NCBI RefSeq assembly: GCF_025698545.1
Contig: NC_068577.1
Location: 6,773,501-6,837,500, forward strand
DNA length: 64,000 bases
Direction of reading: 5' to 3'
Source: Gossypium raimondii
Lineage: Eukaryota > Streptophyta > Magnoliopsida > Malvales > Malvaceae
The notes under the pieces are model-generated. The model saw only the letters and a program-made list of their open reading frames with translations, had not been told where the DNA came from and made no database searches. Shown piece by piece: positions 1-10,971 of the stretch; positions within the stretch are counted from its first letter, which is position 1; the number at the start of each line of letters is the position of its first letter. The translations under genes were made by a program, and so were the position numbers.

Positions 1-945
1 ACAAACACAACCATTTTTAAAACCAAACTGATCACAAAACATGGAAATTAAATCATTTTCGCATAGCTATTTATAATTTACAATCAAAATCTAACCAACA
101 TCATACTCAAACCTATGCATGCCATAAGATCGAGTTCAAATATTTGACAAAATACCAAAAGAAGTCGATAGTGTGATAGACTATGCTGATGATCCCCGAG
201 CTCGTAACGCATCACCAAAATCTATAAAACAAATGAACAAAAACAATCAAAGTAAGCTTTTATAGCTTAGTAAGTTTATAACATATTTAAAATACATATA
301 AACAAACATATGTATAATCATTATATGCTTAAAATCAAGTTACATACATAATCACTAATTGCATATGAAATTTCCAAATATACTTATCATTTGCATTTCA
401 TTGAATGCATGTCTATGATCTTTTAAATACATATGTCGAAAGCTTATATTTTTACTTATCAACTACATGAATCAAATGCACATTTATACTTCTAATTCAC
501 ATGTGCCGATTTCATACATGTATATTCAACAATTTAAATCGAATGTATATACACGTTTACGTAAATATTCGATTATGTATATATATAATCATATGTTTAA
601 TAATTTTATAACCGAATGTGTATGCATCTTTATTTCTGCATACATCCGAATGCTATATATACCAATCACATTATATAATCATTTGTATATATATATATAT
701 ATATTGAACAACCGTATATCACCATATGTAATTATAAATTCAACAATCGCATATTACCTAATATACATATGCTTTTATTAATTGTATATACCGAAAGCAT
801 ACAATTATATTTAACCAATGCAAAACCCGAATGTAGGTATACACTTACCAAGTATATAAAAACTGAATGTTTATGTATTCATCAATTTCATATAATCAAA
901 ATTATAGATATATCAATTGCATATTCTCACATAATTTGAACAGAT

Positions 946-1110
946 TCACCGGCACTTAGCCTGCTAGGTTTTAAAACCTAATTCAGTACACCAGCTCTTA
1001 GCCTGCTGGACCTATAGTCCGAAATGTATCACCGACATTAAGCCTGCTAGACGTAAGGTCTGAATTATTTCACCGGCATTAAGCTTGCTAGGCACATAGC
1101 CTGAATAACT
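946..1110. repeat. Four-unit tandem repeat inside the LTR
   Basis: Four diverged units of about 45 bp, each built as CACCGGCATTAAGCCTGCTAG followed by a short stretch that partly mirrors the unit start (for example GGTTTTAAAACC, GACCTATAGTCC). It occupies the same place in the LTR as the different tandem arrays at 35795-36175, 31545-31670 and 58765-58925. Confidence 0.75.
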
Positions 1111-1370
1111 GAGATGCAAAGTTAATCTTTCATATAAATCTTTATAACACACATAGATCTTTCTCAAAAACTATATCTCGATAAGAATTGTTTTATATTC
1201 AACTCTTCATAGCAACCTCACATTCGAACCACATATACATAATTCACAACATTAAGTTCAACTCAAGAAACTCAAATCCTATTTTCGATTCACATGTACA
1301 ATTATATATAATTATTAACATTAGATTCAACTCAAAGAAACTTGTATCTTACATTCTAACCTCTTATATA

Positions 1371-1780
1371 TAAATATATATATATATATATTTCATATCA
1401 TTTCATTCAATTCAAAACATTGCATCATTTATTCGAACCACATATATACATACAATTTATATCATTAAATTCAACTTAAAGAAATTGTATTACACATTCG
1501 AACAATATCATATATTTATTTAATATATACTATTAACTTCATCTTATTAAACTCAAGCATGCTGATATAACATATTCAATATTTGTAAAATAAAATTTCA
1601 ACATTCCAATTTCTACTTGTATATCCCGCTAATAATATGAAAATAACAAAGCTAATTCAACTTATTAAACTTAAAACATACATTCGCTAACAAATTTATA
1701 TAATTCATAACATAAAATTTAGCTTATAGAACATAAAATTCAGCTTATAGAACATATATATATATATATATATATATATT
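1371..1780. repeat. (TA)n microsatellites in LTR
   Basis: Simple TA runs at about 1371-1393 and 1753-1780. They are part of the LTR and have no other visible role. Confidence 0.8.
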
Positions 1781-3085
1781 CTAATTTAATGACATACATT
1801 TGCTATTAGACTTACCTCGGACGATAGAAAATCGAAGTCGGACGATTATTCGACTAATTTGGCTTTTCCCCGATCTAACTCCGATTTCTTTGGTTCTCGA
1901 TCTAAATATTTTCAAAATAAGATAATTTATTTATTAACACATTCAATTTAATCCAAAAACACATAATTTGACAAATTACTATTTTGCCCCTAATATTTAC
2001 ACTTTTTGCAATTTACTCCCTATTGCATAAAACACAATTTATACAAAATTTGCCCATACCACACAAGGGCCGAATATTCATGGTTCTCATACAAGTCCAC
2101 AGATTGCATTTATTTCACATTTTAGTCCCCAAAAATTTAATTTCACAATTTAGCCCTATATACTCAATTTCACTAAAAATTCCAATACAAAACATATTAA
2201 TCTATCACATATCTTTCATTTTTCATCATCAACTATCACAAAGTCCAAGCATTCATCAATGGCACATTTCAAAATCATCAACAATTCACAAAATTAAAAC
2301 ATGGGTTTTGAAGAACACAAAGCAACGATCTCAAAAACGTAAAAATTATCGATAACTGAACAAAACGAACCTTGAATTTAAGCTTGAATATGGCCGAAAC
2401 TTAACTAGGTTTTAATGGCTTTCTTCCTTCTTGGTTTCGGCTAAGAAAGATGATAATCATCTAATGTTTTTTTTTATGTTTTTTTTAACAATCATATATT
2501 ATAATATTTGTAATTTACTAATTTAACCTTATTTAAATAAATATAACTTATATAATAAGGTTAGTTTTGTCCTTAGCCATCCACTAACTATTTAATGGTC
2601 TAATTGCATGTTTAAACCTTCCAAATAAAAAGGCAACAACAAATAGATACTTTTAGCTTTAACCCCTAAATTTTTATTTTACGCGATTTAATCCTTTTTA
2701 TTTAATCAAACACTCAAACGACAAAATTAAAGCACGAAATTTTCACACTAATAAATTCACACATAATGAACACAGAAAATAATATAAAAATATTTTTCTA
2801 AATCGAATTTGTGGTCCCGAAACCACTATTCCGATTAGGGTCAAAACCAGGTTGTTACATTTAGTGTTTTATTTAATTTTAAATGTTTATTAATTAGTGT
2901 TTTAAGGTTTTAGGAAAAATAATTTTATTATTAGGGTTTTGGGTGTATGTTAATTAGGGTTTAGGATTTTATTATTAGGGTTTTTAGTGTTTAAAAATTA
3001 GGGTTTAAGGGTTATGAAAAAAAAATTTGACGAGATGAGTTTTCAAAAAATCTCCCGGGAATCCCGAGATATCTGAAACATTTCT

Positions 3086-3273
3086 AAAAAATGCCCCGAA
3101 TAGTGGGGGTTGAGGTTTGTAGAGAAAAATGCTCCAAGAAGGATGCACTATCAGCAAAAGTACTGAAAACACTTCCAGTTGGATGCCCTTTTTAGTATTG
3201 CTGCTGATAATGCATCCTACTTGGAGCGTTTTTTCTCTACAAATTTCAACCCCTACTATTCAGGGCATTTTTA
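3086..3273. repeat. Long imperfect hairpin (inverted repeat)
   Basis: The left arm, about 3086-3160, starts AAAAATGCCCCGAATAG. The right arm, about 3196-3273, is its reverse complement starting AAAAATGCCCTGAATAG. The arms are some 75 bp and about 85 percent identical, with a loop of about 35 bp. It lies just upstream of the MuDR fragment and may be a subterminal structure of that element or a captured small foldback element. Confidence 0.8.
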
Positions 3274-3535
3274 CAGAAACGAATGGGATGTTATCCCTTG
3301 GGCTATAAATGACTCATATTTCAGCCTCTGGTGGCATAAGTTGGAGAAATAGAATTTGAAGAAGTTCAGAATAATATAAGTTTGTAGGGAAGGTATAAGT
3401 TGGAGCAATGATACTATTTGTAAAAAAAAGCAAGCATAAGCATTGATTTTTCGTGTTAATATTTATTTGAAGCATTATATTTTTTTGCATAATTTTTTTG
3501 TTTCGAAATTCTCTCAACAAATGATTTGGTTAAAA

Positions 3536-4576
3536 ATGAGTGGACAGATTAGTGTTATTATTTATTACGACAGTGAAGTCCGTAACACCGAGAATGGAGT
3601 GGTTTTTTTATGGGAGAACACAACGTAACTGGATTTTAACCAGAACATAGAGTTGCTAGAACCTCAGAAAAGAATTAGGCAAAAAATCATCGGATCTACG
3701 ACAATGAGAGTATTGTCTCATAAGTATCGATTTTGTGCTTCGGTCGATCCTGCGAGATATGATGCATTCGCTATCAAAGGTGCTCGGAGCTTGGAGGCGA
3801 TGGTGCAGATGCACATCGACAGTGGATCATCGTTTCTTGAGTTATATGTGGAATTTTCAAGGCCAGTTGAAGGACTTGTGACTTCAACATCTTTTCCTGT
3901 TCGAGAGGTGAGAATGGTTGAAAATGTCGATAATCTAACCACTTTGTTAGAAAGGTCCCATTATGATATCTCAGAATCATCAATAAGAAAACATTCATCT
4001 ATCTCGGCCTTAGATTTCAATCGTGGGAGGTAGAACCTCGAACTATCAGGTTTTGGTGGTAGAACGAAATATATGACCCCTGCACGACACTCAGTTAGTG
4101 GATGGGACATGAACCTTGGTGGATCAATGTTCAACGTTGGGAATACTTGTTGGGGAATGGCAGTAACTTCCAGTGATTGGTAATCGACATGTAATTTTAG
4201 ACGTTCTGACATGTACATGAGAAGGGATGATGTACTCCCTACGACGTCCATCGACGAAGGGACCTCCAACATGGCAGATGTTGGTAGGTTCGAGAATGAA
4301 GATGACAATGAATCTGATATGGATCCATCCCGGGAGCCCAATGCCAACGGTTCAAAAGTTGCATTATTTTCTGAAACAGAGCCTGTTCTAACTGAACCAA
4401 AGATGGTGAAGGGGGTGAAGAAGAAGAAGAAGAAGAATATCCATGATTCACGGCGTACTCTTCTCCAGCCCACATGCATAATGTCGATCTATCGACAGAG
4501 GATGGGTTGGAGTTTGCAGAACTACCACACAAGAGGCTCGGCCATACAAGTCATTCGTTTGATTCGAATGATTTGA
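3536..4576 (+). pseudogene. MuDR-type transposase, N-terminal fragment, three internal stops
   Basis: One reading frame from ATG 3536 resembles the N-terminal region of plant MuDR transposases: an MSGQI-like start, a SVDPARYDAFAIKGARSL block, a GSSFLELYVEF block, then a SVSGWDMNLGGSMFNVGNT block and an acidic low-complexity stretch (about 4290-4340). The frame is broken by TAA at 3626-3628, TAG at 4031-4033 and TAA at 4181-4183, all without frameshift. It ends in AT-rich DNA near 4576, before the zinc-binding and DDE catalytic domains, so no transposase activity is possible. The acidic stretch has become basic (a run of lysines encoded near 4420), as expected after loss of constraint. Family assignment is from recognised motifs; no alignment was run. 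Confidence 0.75.
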
Positions 4577-4947
4577 TATGTGAAAAGAATCAAAGTAAAT
4601 TTTCATTTTGCTATAATATGTGAAAAAAAAATCAAAGTAAATTTCCATTTTGACTAAATGTGAATGGTACAAAAATCAGACAGTGTACAAAAAGATTCAA
4701 AATAACTTCTATTTTCTTAAATGATACAATATAAAATTAATCAATGCATATGCCAGTTAGAATCTGTGCCACATAGGGGTGGTTGACGGTTACGCACTGA
4801 ATTCTTTCTGGGTTTAACTTCTGGGTGGGGTTGTGGTCTTAGTTGCTCCTTTTCTTCGCCTTCGGTCAATTGTGATCCTTACATTATCGGTTGCCATCAT
4901 GTATCCTCCGGTCTATAAATAGGTGTTTGGAAAGATGACTCACATTG

Positions 4948-6858
4948 CTAGAACAAAGATTCTGGAGGTGTTTGCGTCATAAACGACGAATGTGTGTAAC
5001 TATGCTGAGTTCCATAAACCAATGGGATAACAAGTGGACTCTTCGTTGGTGCCTCATGCATAGATGGCCTATACATTATCGTAAGCATCAGCATCATCAA
5101 GAAATGAGATGGCTCGGGCGTGTGCCACATCGAGGATGGATGACCAACAGTCCAACCTGACATAGGATTAGAAGTAAAAAAATGTGGTGCAATATATTAT
5201 ACTTGTGTGAAAATAAAAAGGTTAGGATACGCACTAGAATAAGATGGTACATACTGAACGGGGGGTGGTGTGGGCATCGATGTTGAGGTCATCGGGGCCA
5301 GTTCTTGCGTGGGCGTTGATGATGGGTTCGCCTTGCCACCCCTTGGATTTAAAAGGCCCAGTCGTGGCCTACTCATATGGAGATGCTGACACCTTGCCTC
5401 TTCCCTGTACAAATATGGCTTGTTATGGATCCTAAACCATGGCATGTACTCCGGATTGTATGCTAACTCTGAAATAATAATAGGTTCGTGAGTAGGTAAA
5501 AAAATCATATCGATTATTCTACATGTTGATATATTGCGAGCGAAATACCGGCCAATTCTCATATAGTCATCGTAAGTCGATACGATGCAGATCATCAAGC
5601 TCTTGAGGTACCACGGGTATCGACTGTTAGAATCTGAACTGTCGCAACACTTTATCAGTCTCGTGCATCTCAACGGTTGCGTACACTACCACAAAGAATT
5701 CCTCGGGGATTACTGCTCAAATTTTCAGATCCTCATATGGTGTCTATTCAAACTGTATTAACGTGATAAAAAACATTATTTATATATATACTATTAAATA
5801 CAAAATCGACTACGTTATTTGTATATAGTTTAAAATTAAATAAATACATACCTCCGCTTCCGATCATTAGTCTAATAGAAGGCGTATATATTGAAGCTCG
5901 GTAGGTAATCCCACGTGACTCGACGCATGGTTCCACCTATTTAAATAACTTATTAGCATAATAATTTAAATTTAAATCAATTTAATCATGGCGATATCTA
6001 CTGAATTTTACCTTGTTACGAGTGGGAATGTATACGGTTAGTTCGCTCGATTGCCCATGACTGTAGTAGTAAAAGGTAACCACCAATTTTGATTTTCGCT
6101 GGTTACTCCGCTCAACACATCTCCCGGTACAATGTCGCCAACACAGTGGACCCCCAACTGAGTTCGCCCGCTCTTCAAAAATCAACGAGTTTCAGCAACC
6201 ACCTTAGATGGACGAGATTTCGTGACTTATCCAGCATCAGGATACCTTCGATGATCTGAAGGATGTACGCCCAAGCGCATCGTTCTCTTTAGACTTCAGT
6301 CGAATCCTCAACCAGCTCCGCAAAACTTTTTCGTATCCAAGCCATTTTGATCCAACCTCCGTAAATCATCTCCGGAATTACACCCAAAAGATTTAAACAT
6401 ACGACTCCCCAATCAGCAAACTGAATAGACCCAATGACTACTGACCCGTCTACGGGTAACCCCAACTATAAATACATGCCCTCCAAAGTGATAGTACACT
6501 CGCCGTATGAAAGACAGAATGTGTGCGTCTCGGGTCTCCACCTCTCCACCAATGCACTTATAAGTTTTGGGTCCAACTTACACCCCTAGCCTATAAGAGC
6601 TACGTGTCAAAAATCGACTTCCCTCAAGTATGTTTCGATCAACGGTGATGGAGGACTGGGTAAATTACGAATATGACATTGTAAAATTCGATCTTCCAAC
6701 TATTTACGTAAAAAAATATAAAAAAATATTAAGTTAAAATATAACAATGAAATAAAAAAATTTAAAAAAGATTAAAAATTATTAAATTTTTTTCTTACCA
6801 TTTGCAATTGGTTGACGAAGATGTGCTTGTTATCAAGATGGATTAGAGAACTAGCCAT
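4948..6858 (-). pseudogene. Plant mobile domain (PMD, MAIN/MAIL1-like) protein pseudogene
   Basis: Read on minus. Start ATG at 6858; exon 1 is 6799-6858 (20 codons, beginning MASSLIHLDNKH) with a clean GTAAG donor, and an acceptor follows near 6698. The PMD core follows: [34 protein letters not shown] and GELSWGSTVLATLYREMC, then an RWNHASSHVGLP block (about 5900-5935), an AVIPEEFF block (about 5690) and a FLPTHEPIIISELAYNPEYM block (about 5460-5520). The C-terminal tail (4948-5350) is rich in Pro, Ser, Met and Tyr. I count at least six stops and frameshifts, several replacing Trp or Arg codons, consistent with C-to-T decay of methylated DNA. PMD proteins are known both as host silencing factors and as transposon passengers. 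Here the adjacent MuDR fragment favours a transposon passenger. Confidence 0.8.
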
Positions 6859-7129
6859 TGCTAAATTATAGTGAACACGAACAAATTTTTAATAAAAAAT
6901 TATTATAGCCATTGCAAGTGACCGTAGGGGGGAACGCGCTGGCTTGGACGCGTTTTACTGGTCAGGGGGAAAAAGTGATGAGTTGGATGCACTTTTCTAA
7001 TTTTCCCCTGAAAACGACACCAGCTTGGCGCGTTTTTGTATAATCAGCCCATTTTCGTAAATTTCAACAAAAATGACTCATTTCCAGAATTTTTTTAAAA
7101 AATGGGCCTTTTCTGGTAAATCACTCTAA

Positions 7130-8520
7130 AATTTCACTCTACTATTTTATGAAAATCAAATAATTAATTTTTTACTTTAATTGTCAAAATTTAATTCTTG
7201 TAACTTATGAAAACTAAAAAGTGGATTTAATTGAATAACAGTCTTAAACTTTACCATTAAATCATTAATACAGAAATAAACTCTTTTAACAGAAGAATAT
7301 TAGGGAAAAATCAATAATTCAACAATTTGAATGAAAAAAAAAAAAAAAAAAAAAAGAAAGAAAGAAAGAAAGAAAAGAAAAGCTAAAATTATTGTGTTTG
7401 TTAATAATTGAACTAATTTCTTAATTTCCGTAAAATATAAAGACTACCCTCTCAATTTTAATAAAATAAAAAACCAAAATTTATAATTAAACAAAATAAA
7501 TTTTGATAATTGCAAATAATGCTTATAAATAACTCGGATAATTCCAGATACTAATATCAAAATCTATCTAAAATGTTTTAAAGAAAAATCCCCATAAATT
7601 CTGCATTCCATTGTAATAGAAGAGATTTTGTTTATTTAAGTCTCTACTTTACTTTTCACATATAATCATAATAGTTGGAACATCAATTTAAAATAAGAAA
7701 AGAAACAATTGACTTATAAATTAGTATAAAATCAAATGAACCAAATTTTATAATTTTTTAATTGAAATCAGATCGACAATCAGACCAATCGATTCAGGAA
7801 CTATAATGGCCTAACTTATTTGACCACTAGTCCAGTTTAAAAAACCATGCATATGATTTCATCTTGATCGTTTACTTATTTAAGATTGTAAGCATATCCA
7901 AATTAATAAAATAATAAATATCATGTCATCACTTTAATGACAGTAACTAATATTTTATCAATTTAAACTTTCTAATAACATTATAAAATAAAAATAAATA
8001 AATTATACCAAATTAAAATAGAAAGGTTAAATCTAAATGTCATGATTAAAAGTCTAAAACTAAAATTAGACCCATATATAGAACAGGTAAATTAAAAATT
8101 ACTATTTTTAAATATACAATTAACCCCTAATCCCTAAGGAGTATTTAAAATAGAAAACTTGGAAGCCTTGTAAAATTAAAAAGTTACACTATTACTTTAT
8201 CATATATAGCATATCATTTATTATATATCTATGTAATATAATTTTTAATGGCATTTTGCAAGTTATATTTTCATAAAAGTCCTTCAAGTTTGTTTATATT
8301 CAAGAATTTTCAACTTACAATTGTACTTAGTACTTCAAATTCTAAATACTTAATTAGAAAATTTTCTATTCAAGCGGGTTTTAGAGTAATTATGTGAACT
8401 TTGTGGGTTGGTTGGGTAAATAGTTAGATCTTAAAATTTAGTTTCGTTAAATTAGAACTAAAAGTTTTTGTTAGTGGAAAAAATTATGATTAATGGTATT
8501 AATTATACTGTCTGACCTGG
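7130..8520. other. AT-rich intergenic DNA; start of duplicated block
   Basis: No gene seen. Poly-A/AAAG microsatellite at about 7336-7384. The stretches 7285-7600 and 8090-8180 are clearly similar to 14210-14470 and 15335-15410 and form the left part of the duplicated B3 locus. Confidence 0.7.
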
Positions 8521-9170
8521 GATTAAAGGAAGCGGTGGTGAAAGACTATATATAAGAAGGATTCTTCATGTTGATATTCATTTTTTCTCTTATTCTTCTA
8601 TCTCTTTCTTCTCTGGTTCATTCTGCAAGTTAAAAAAACTAAGAAACGAGTTGCATGAAAGGAAGAATCTGAGCTATTAGCATAAATACTTGAGAATTTA
8701 GCAATCTGGTAATCCTTCTAACTCTTATGTACGTTTCGATTTAAGAAAAAAGAAGAAAAGTCTGGGGGTTTCAACATAAATAATTTTGAACTGTGATGTT
8801 AAAGTTGTAGTTATCAATTATAATTCTTTTGCATGCATATGGATTAAAGTTTCTTACATATATATATATATATATCTTCGTTTTGATCTTTATATAATTG
8901 TTATATTTAGCCAACCAAGAAAGAGGAGGTTCAAGTGATAAAGGGAAGGCTAAGCAGGTGTAAACTGTGTCAACCTAGGTATTTTGTTGGTGAGTTTCTA
9001 AACTCAAACTTTCTATGGTTATTTTATATAAATCTATATAGTATTGTAATTCCATGTTGTGGTTGTTTTCATGCTCTGCTGATGATGAGTTGTATTACCA
9101 TGGATGGTTTATGTAAAGTATTGTTTTACAATTGCATGTTCGATTATACTTTTCAGATCACTGTTTGATA
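8520..9170 (+). promoter_or_regulatory. Possible promoter and leader of an unrecognised transcript
   Basis: CTATATATAAG at about 8550 is a good TATA box. It is followed after about 25 bp by a CT-rich stretch typical of a plant 5' leader (about 8580-8620). No long ORF follows; the only frame (8935-9168, 77 codons) has no recognisable domain. This could be a non-coding RNA or the remnant 5' end of a gene. Inference only. Confidence 0.3.
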
Positions 9171-10440
9171 AACTTTCATTGGGAAAAATAATTATTGATG
9201 ACGTTATCTTCTTCATGGTTCACATGATGCTATGTTTTGGTATGATGTGTTGTGTTTTCGATAAAATGATCAGTTGAATGCTTGCTACAAGCCTGTTTAA
9301 ATTATGAATGATATGGAGGACTATTTTGGCGGATGAAAGATGAAGAAATGTCATGTTGAACACTCTTTGTCACATGTTATTTGGTTTTGTGGAGGTTCGG
9401 ATGGATAGTACGAATAATGTATATGCATAGTTTTAGGCTTTGCAGAGGTTCAGTTGGATTGTATGGAGATATATGCGCAAATAATTATGATAAACCAATG
9501 TGGGTTTTATGTATGTATGAGACTCTGTGGAGTCTAAGGCTATAAGCCACATATGTGTAAGTAAGTCCATGGTCAAGGCATATGAAAGTTGTGAAAGATA
9601 TGAAAGTCTATTGGACTTATTTTATAAGCTTTATGTTAAAGTTATATATGAGATTTTGCCAAATGAAGTTCGCGGCAAAGTCCGCTTGTATGAATCCACT
9701 ATGATTGTGAAGTTCTATGAATCTGCATGTTTAAAGTTTGGGTTTAAGATTTAAGGTGTTAAATTTAAAGTTTAGGGTCTTGAATTTAGGATTACTTTTG
9801 CATTTATTTATAATAAATTAATATTAAATTATATTTAAATAAAGTTATTACTATTTTTATTTATAAGTTTTATTTTTATTTTATTCAATGATGAAATGTC
9901 ATGTTATTATTCACTAATGGTGCATAAAACCCATATGGATAATGGATCAAATATCTTCTGAATTAGTATTAAATATTATTATTTTCAAATCAATTTGAAT
10001 AAAATAAGTCTTTTTGCACAAAACTATGATTTAGTAAACCAAGTTTGATGTGGATTAGGCTTAATGTTGATGTAAAGTTTCAATGAGGTAGAGAAGGTGA
10101 TGAGGTTTTAGAATGATTCACTAGTGTAAGGCATAGATCCATCCATGATTGGAATGAGGAAGAAAAGTATTGAAGAGCTCCCTTGATGAGAGAATGAGCC
10201 CAAATATGTGTATGGTGATTGGATTCCCTTTGCCTAATTTTGAAAAATGTATATAAAGATGTCCCTGATGAGACCCACAATGTGACTAAGATGTTTATGA
10301 TAACAATTCTTCTAATTGAAGGAAACATTACAACATGATTTTTTCTTGAGATAAAAGCAACAGTAAAATTTTTGTCTTGCGGATGAGGTCAATTTGATTT
10401 AAGAAAATTTACATATATTTCTTCTTACAAAAACTATGGT
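9170..10440. other. Intergenic DNA, no gene recognised
   Basis: AT-rich with several short ORFs lacking recognisable motifs. I see no RNA gene or repeat boundary. Confidence 0.5.
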
Positions 10441-10838
10441 AATCCGCAAGTATTGCAACCATTGGTAAGTATTTAAAATTATGCTCATAGTGAAGATAAA
10501 ACAATCGTTTAAAATTAAGTTTGCCTCGAAGATGGAGCAACCATTTGGGATTACATTGATGTAATAAGGCGAATCATTGTTCAATGAGATCGTTTGGGAT
10601 TATGATCAATATGTGTAGAATAATTGTTCAATGAAATCGTTTGAGATTATATTGAATATGTGAGAACTGATTAACATTGATTGAAAAAGTGTAATAAAGA
10701 TATTATCTTTAAAAAATTCATAAAAATGACAAAGTGTGAATATTGTCATTTTCATAGTCATACATTACATATTTGTCTAATGACATTTTCAAAATTTTTA
10801 AAGGGTGTAAAGATATTTTCCCAAAATTTTAGAGGGGT
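10440..10838. repeat. Duplicated block, copy 1
   Basis: Closely similar (around 88-90 percent by eye) to 14735-15135 in the same orientation, from the common GCATTGCAACCATTGG-type start to the common TTTCCCAAAATTTTAGAGGG end. In this copy it runs straight into a B3 gene fragment; in copy 2 it runs into other DNA. Confidence 0.85.
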
Positions 10839-10971
10839 AATGCCAAATGAAGATGAAGAGAGAATGCTTAATGCCAAAAGACAAATGGCAATAACTTTTG
10901 CAGAGCTATGTCTTAGTGTATCTATGGTGAACTTGACCAAGTGGAGCATTGGATTGAGCCTGTCATATATT

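Larger units (their letters stand above)
1..2858. mobile_element. Gypsy-type LTR (family B), left end outside window
   Basis: No coding capacity; AT-rich LTR sequence. The right edge is the canonical terminus GGTTGTTACA at 2849-2858, preceded by a block (GGTCCCGAAACCACTATTCC) that also lies near the end of the complete solo LTR at 34382-37397. The stretch 165-300, ending in AGCTTAGTAAG, matches 35300-35435 of that LTR, so roughly 0.75-0.9 kb of this copy lies left of the window. Internal repeats are at 946-1110. LTR strand cannot be fixed because both termini (TGTAACA/TGTTACA) are mutually complementary and no PBS or polypurine tract is visible. It may be a solo LTR or part of a longer element. 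Confidence 0.75.
2860..7130. mobile_element. Decayed Mutator-like element with MuDR and PMD pseudogenes
   Basis: A composite region between an LTR and AT-rich DNA. It holds a MuDR transposase N-terminal fragment on plus (3536-4576) and a PMD protein pseudogene on minus (4948-6858), arranged tail to tail. The flanks contain the low-complexity TTAGGGTTT-rich stretch at 2925-3010, a long hairpin (3086-3273) and, on the right (6915-7110), G+C-richer DNA with GGACGCGTTTT/GGCGCGTTTTTG motifs. I could not define terminal inverted repeats or a 9-bp target duplication, so the limits are approximate. Both genes carry several stops, so the element is inactive. Confidence 0.6.

Noticed and set aside
1984..2355. 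123-codon plus-strand ORF inside LTR B
   Set aside because: The sequence is LTR DNA; the matching part of the complete solo LTR has no such conserved frame.
2925..3010. TTAGGGTTT-rich stretch resembling plant telomere repeats
   Set aside because: Units are irregular and interrupted; the same kind of sequence recurs inside the CACTA internal repeats (60340-60540, 60990-61350), so it is transposon low-complexity DNA rather than an interstitial telomere array.
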